Of a DNA stretch of 64,000 nt, positions 62,669 to 64,000 are shown one piece after another. This DNA comes from Halorientalis sp. IM1011 (GTDB taxonomy: Archaea > Halobacteriota > Halobacteria > Halobacteriales > Haloarculaceae): the NCBI RefSeq assembly GCF_001989615.1, contig NZ_CP019067.1:3286001-3350000 (forward strand). Direction: 5' to 3'. The position numbers were made by a program, and so were the translations under genes. Positions within the stretch are counted from its first letter, which is position 1; each line of letters opens with the position of its first letter. The notes beneath the pieces were generated by a model. That model saw only the letters and a program-made list of their open reading frames with translations, did not search any database and was not told the DNA's origin.

Positions 62669-62839
62669 ATGAGTCACGCGCCGGATACCGTCGACGAGTC
62701 CGAGGCGGCGCCAGAACCGGAAGAAGATGCGCCACTGATCAAGTGTCACAGAGCGACCGACGAGCGAACGGTATTCACCGAGGACGGCAACACCGACGGC
62801 TGGATCGCGACGGATCTGACCGTCGAGTGTCGGGATTGA
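62669..62839 (+). CDS. 56-residue acidic protein under an iron box (DUF7331-like)
   Basis: An acidic N-terminus is followed by PLIKCHRATDERTVFTEDGN, then TDGWIATDLTVECRD; the pattern xVFTEDGNTDGWIATDxTVE recalls the haloarchaeal family DUF7331 (from memory). Two Cys (CHR and ECRD) are candidates for metal binding. Too short to judge its role. The iron box makes a role in iron homeostasis plausible; DpsA is the next gene on the other strand. Confidence 0.6.
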   Translation: MSHAPDTVDESEAAPEPEEDAPLIKCHRATDERTVFTEDGNTDGWIATDLTVECRD

Positions 62840-62920
62840 GCGACCTGCAGCTGGCGGCTGACGTTCACCGCAAAAAAGAACGAAGTTTTCGATCGCGACT
62901 CTTCTCGCGGTCCGGCGGTC

Positions 62921-63466
62921 CTATTCGGCGCTGGTGTCGAACACGAGCGTGTCGTCTTCGAGGTAGTGGTCGAGGTGGTGGGCGTCGTCCTCGGTCTCGA
63001 CGAGGATTTCCCGGAGGATCTCGGCGGTCGCGTGGTCGCCGAGTTCCGTCGCGAGTTCGATGTGTTCCCGGAGGTTCTCGATGATGTCGCCGTAGATCTC
63101 CAGATCGTTCTTCAGCGACGTGCGGATCGGGTACACGTCACCGTCCTCGTGGGGGACGCCGGCCCGCTCGGAGAGGTTGGGCATGCTCGCCACGGGCGTC
63201 CCGCCGATGGCCTGCAGGCGCTCTGCGATCTCGTCGGCCGCCGCTTCGGCGTTCTCGGCGGCGTCGCCGAGGAAGATGTGGAGGTCGCGGAACTCCGCAC
63301 CCTCGACGTTCCAGTGGTGTTTCCGAAGCTGGTGGTAGAGGACGTACGTGTCGGCGAGGTCGTCGTTCAGCGCCTCGACGATCTGTTCGGCCTTCTCCTG
63401 TTCGAGTCGAAGTTCGTTCGCTTCGACTTCTCCGAACTCCTTCCGAACGGTTTTCTCGGTGCTCAT
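62921..63466 (-). CDS. dpsA: DpsA, ferritin-like DNA protection protein
   Basis: 181 residues, typical DpsA. The ferroxidase-type residues are in TYVLYHQLRKHHWNVEGAEF (His) and HIFLGDAAENAEAAADEIAE (Asp/Glu). DpsA forms a 12-mer that stores iron and protects DNA. I used ATG 63466; its TATA-like region (ATAAACT on plus, 63492-63499) is about 28 bases upstream, a leaderless start. The gene is complete and matches known haloarchaeal DpsA well. Confidence 0.92.
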   Translation of the reverse strand: MSTEKTVRKEFGEVEANELRLEQEKAEQIVEALNDDLADTYVLYHQLRKHHWNVEGAEFRDLHIFLGDAAENAEAAADEIAERLQAIGGTPVASMPNLSERAGVPHEDGDVYPIRTSLKNDLEIYGDIIENLREHIELATELGDHATAEILREILVETEDDAHHLDHYLEDDTLVFDTSAE

Positions 63467-63489
63467 CTCGTTCGAACAGTGGTTCGGAG

Positions 63490-63500
63490 GTATCATAAAC
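63490..63500 (-). promoter_or_regulatory. TATA-like box for dpsA
   Basis: On the minus strand AGTTTATGATA lies about 25-34 bases upstream of ATG 63466, fitting a leaderless transcript. Confidence 0.45.
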
Positions 63501-63540
63501 TTTGGGTTCGAGAAACTATTTTTTCCATCCCTAAAATTGA

Positions 63541-63570
63541 TTTCGGCAAGCCGAAACCGAACTGGTTCGG
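63541..63570 (-). terminator. Tandem hairpins after the 63571 gene, also upstream of dpsA
   Basis: TTTCGGC-AA-GCCGAAA (63541-63556) and CCGAAC-TG-GTTCGG (63557-63570) are two adjacent short palindromes directly after the stop codon of the upstream minus-strand gene. They could end that transcript or be an operator region for dpsA. The later T-run (AATTTTAGG on the minus strand) is weak. Confidence 0.45.
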
Positions 63571-63942
63571 TCAGGAACGTTTCAGGACCATCGCTCGCTC
63601 GTCGTCGCCGATACCGGCACCGGTATCCCGTCGGAGTTGTTCCTCGTGGGCGTCGAGCAGGGCGTGGAGGTCCGTCTCGGCGATGTCGAGGGCGTCGGCG
63701 AACTCGTCCCAGACGTGGGCGCGCAGGCGCAGGAAGTAGGTGTCGTCGGTCCGCTCGACCACCGGCTGTCCGTGGAACTGCGAGCGCCACTCGTAGACGA
63801 TGTCCTCGACGCCGGGGTTGTCCCGGACCTGTTTCTGGTGGCGGGTCAGCAGGTCCCGGAGAGTGGGCTCGTCGACATCGTGACGGCTGGCGACCGTCGC
63901 GAGCAGGTCGTCGTCGAAGGGGGCGAGGGAGTCGTCGGTCAT
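63571..63942 (-). CDS. Conserved hypothetical haloarchaeal protein
   Basis: 123 residues. It has helical, acidic composition: LAPFDDDLLATVASRHDVDE, then TLRDLLTRHQKQVRDNPGVE and VWDEFADALDIAETDLHALL. I do not recognise a family; it looks soluble and has no cysteines. ATG 63942 used; a further Met 27 bases upstream is possible. Function unknown. Confidence 0.6.
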   Translation of the reverse strand: MTDDSLAPFDDDLLATVASRHDVDEPTLRDLLTRHQKQVRDNPGVEDIVYEWRSQFHGQPVVERTDDTYFLRLRAHVWDEFADALDIAETDLHALLDAHEEQLRRDTGAGIGDDERAMVLKRS

Positions 63943-64000
63943 CGTTCCCACGAGGAACGGCCGGGACAAAAACGCCGTCGCCGACGACAGGGTCCGATAG

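Noticed and set aside
63541-63570. Iron box near dpsA
   Set aside because: The palindromes TTTCGGC-AA-GCCGAAA and CCGAAC-TG-GTTCGG do not share the TTAGG/CCTAA half-sites and directly follow a stop codon, so they fit a terminator better.

Overview
The window comes from a haloarchaeal chromosome (class Halobacteria). The DNA is GC-rich, the proteins are very acidic (Asp/Glu-rich), and the exported binding proteins carry twin-arginine plus lipobox signals. Many genes have a TATA-like box about 25-30 bases before the start codon, the layout of leaderless archaeal transcripts. The minus strand holds a complete 16S-23S-5S operon whose rRNA promoter, processing stems and pre-5S tRNA-like element are of haloarchaeal type. 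I cannot name the genus from sequence alone.

Layout. 1-4.9 kb: a sulfur-handling cluster (DsrE-like, TusA, two YeeE/YedE transporter halves, a small membrane protein, a TauE/SafE exporter and a rhodanese-metallo-beta-lactamase fusion) with a recurring GTATTGT motif in its promoters. 5-11 kb: DUF2270 membrane protein, tandem universal stress protein, two HTH regulators, an ABC1/UbiB kinase, an FMN-binding protein and two divergent mini zinc-ribbon proteins. 11.5-16 kb: a DUF5805/tyrosine recombinase pair, then an SMC/Rad50-like protein convergent with an RdfA-like cell-shape regulator.

16.5-31.5 kb: a catabolic cluster with an IclR regulator, a BadH-like dehydrogenase, acyl-CoA ligase, a second SDR, an amidohydrolase-fold protein, two acyl-CoA dehydrogenases (one with an Asp where the usual catalytic Glu sits, one glutaryl-CoA-dehydrogenase-like), a thiolase, a five-gene branched-chain-type ABC transporter, a third SDR and a MaoC hydratase. 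I read it as a candidate haloarchaeal pathway for an alicyclic (cyclohexanecarboxylate-like) acid running through CoA esters to glutaryl-CoA. The usual crotonase-type ring hydratase and ring-opening hydrolase are absent, and two cluster members lack canonical active-site residues.

31.6-39.3 kb: a TRIC-type channel, a BtrH/DUF4872 protein, a small hypothetical and the rRNA operon, whose 16S-23S spacer holds a shortened tRNA-like element instead of the usual tRNA-Ala. 39.5-47 kb: copper-chaperone-like protein, universal stress protein, ArsA/Get3 ATPase, FMN-binding protein, CBS-HPF fusion, the remnant of a hydrolase, and glycosyltransferases. 47-58.4 kb and 62.6 kb: an iron-acquisition region (Fbp-type and FecBCD-type ABC systems), with five copies of a TTAGG-N4-CCTAA palindrome at starts, probably sites for a DtxR/IdeR-like iron regulator; interleaved are a GT75-like protein, a PhaB-like reductase and a carboxyltransferase with a small epsilon-like partner. 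58.4-64 kb: a thiolase-like/DUF35 pair, paired HTH-type paralogues, small hypotheticals and the iron-storage protein DpsA.
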